Positions 63,465 to 64,000 of a stretch of DNA of 64,000 bases are shown here, piece by piece; the first letter of the stretch is position 1, and each line of letters opens with the position of its first letter. The position numbers and the translations under genes are program-made. Under the pieces are notes generated by a model, which worked only from the letters and a program-made list of their open reading frames with translations, had not been told where the DNA came from and searched no databases. Source of the stretch: Pseudomonadota bacterium (lineage in GTDB: Bacteria; Desulfobacterota; Desulfobacteria; Desulfobacterales; Desulfobacteraceae); contig JAHJLV010000037.1 of assembly GCA_018821535.1 (NCBI GenBank), positions 124,001 through 188,000 on the forward strand. The letters run 5' to 3'.

Positions 63465-64000
63465 CTACATCACCTTTGTCCTGCCAATGACAGACATTTT
63501 TGTATATGCCCCGCGGGTATAGAACACAACCCCTGTCCAGATACATGCAAACGTAATCAGCGTATGGAAATTAAAAGGTTCCTTATAAACAAAGACACCC
63601 AGACCAAAGGCAATGGACGGGGCCAGATACTGCAGAATACCGATGGTGGACAGGTTCAGCCTTTTGGCGGCAGCTGCAAACCACAAAAGCGGCAGACTGG
63701 TTGCAAGACCTGAGCCCAGCATCCAGAAGGTCAGCCCGGATTGCTTTAAAAAATAAGAGTCATTGCAGCTGACCTTGAACACAATATACGCAAATGCCGG
63801 GATAAACAATATCATGGTCTCCACCAGCAGCCCGGGAAGCGGGGCTGCTGAGATTTTTTTCCGGGCAAACCCGTACAGCGCAAAGCTCAATGATAACGCC
63901 AATGCAAATGCAGGCAAAGACCCGTACGCGATCAGAGAATACATCACCCCGGTCAGGGCGAACAGGATAGCAACCCCCTGCAGGCGGTTGAATTTTTCAC
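63465..64000 (-). CDS. rarD: RarD/EamA-family transporter, N-terminus beyond the window (partial)
   Basis: The frame is open to the right edge, so the N-terminal third or more is missing. What is seen is 178 residues with about five helices: FNRLQGVAILFALTGVMYSL at the edge, then LAYGSLPAFALALSLSF-type DMT segments, GLTFWMLGSGLATSLPLLWF, and LQYLAPSIAFGLGVFVYKEP, all typical of RarD proteins (about 300 residues, ten helices). These are drug/metabolite exporters of unknown substrate. The stop is directly next to the asparaginase start. Confidence 0.85.
   Translation of the reverse strand, partial: EKFNRLQGVAILFALTGVMYSLIAYGSLPAFALALSLSFALYGFARKKISAAPLPGLLVETMILFIPAFAYIVFKVSCNDSYFLKQSGLTFWMLGSGLATSLPLLWFAAAAKRLNLSTIGILQYLAPSIAFGLGVFVYKEPFNFHTLITFACIWTGVVFYTRGAYTKMSVIGRTKVM

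Noticed and set aside
1..64000. CRISPR arrays, rRNA genes, prophage
   Set aside because: No regularly spaced repeats, rRNA-like sequence or phage structural genes were seen; the only clear mobile DNA is the IS with its intron.

Overview
The window looks like a chromosomal segment of a strictly anaerobic, metabolically versatile deltaproteobacterium, most likely a Desulfobacterales (Desulfobacter/Desulfobacula-like) organism. This is inferred from gene content: a multihaem cytochrome c with its own membrane cytochrome b, ADP-forming acyl-CoA synthetase, a glycyl radical enzyme with activase, two 2-enoate-reductase-type flavoproteins, a double-cubane-cluster reductase with ASKHA activase, a corrinoid methyltransferase operon, Na+-decarboxylase membrane subunits, a TRAP transporter and a probable selenocysteine codon. 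No ribosomal RNA or marker protein fixes the species.

Layout. 1-2.8 kb: end of a TRAP transporter and a thiolase. 2.8-5.2 kb (minus): an octahaem tetrathionate-reductase-like cytochrome c, read through an in-frame UGA that is followed by a good bacterial SECIS hairpin, plus its cytochrome b partner. 5.3-7.5 kb (minus): two-subunit ADP-forming acyl-CoA synthetase. 7.6-11.4 kb: porin remnant, then an IS4-family element whose transposase is split by a group II intron; removing the intron restores the transposase frame exactly, and a 9-bp target duplication flanks the element. 11.4-17.3 kb: DUF1330 protein, glycyl-radical activase, a glycyl radical enzyme broken by a small deletion/frameshift, SDR and an alpha/beta hydrolase. 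17.4-21.2 kb: bifunctional sucrose-phosphate synthase/phosphatase with a GH13_18 phosphorylase. 21.2-25.7 kb: enoate-reductase-like flavoprotein coupled to a large DUF362 protein.

25.7-30 kb (minus): MscS channel with a cyclic-nucleotide domain, a small unknown protein, decarboxylase beta and gamma subunits, and another cNMP-domain protein. 30-35 kb: CheX-like protein, M48 protease with TPRs, second enoate-reductase-like flavoprotein, PEP-CTERM protein. 35-44 kb: stand-alone EF-G with a GerMN protein, DUF1992, SHOCT membrane protein, Ddl, a PurD-PurE fusion, YrdC-type protein, nitroreductase, DUF4412 protein and tRNA-Leu(CAA). 44-48.8 kb: CPBP protease, chemoreceptor, PEP-CTERM protein. 49-54.3 kb (minus): a compact operon of 4-OT-like tautomerase, NMT1/SsuA-type ABC importer, a UroD-type methyltransferase fused to a corrinoid domain, a B12-methyltransferase activation-domain protein and a 35-codon ORF. 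54.4-64 kb: PocR/PAS hybrid kinase, DNRLRE PEP-CTERM protein, REC-HisKA-REC-GGDEF protein, YjiL/YjiM-type pair, asparaginase and a RarD-like transporter running off the end.

Main points for follow-up: (i) the probable selenocysteine form of an octahaem cytochrome c, (ii) the importer-linked UroD-corrinoid fusion operon, (iii) the intron-in-IS nesting, and (iv) the broken glycyl radical enzyme beside an intact activase.
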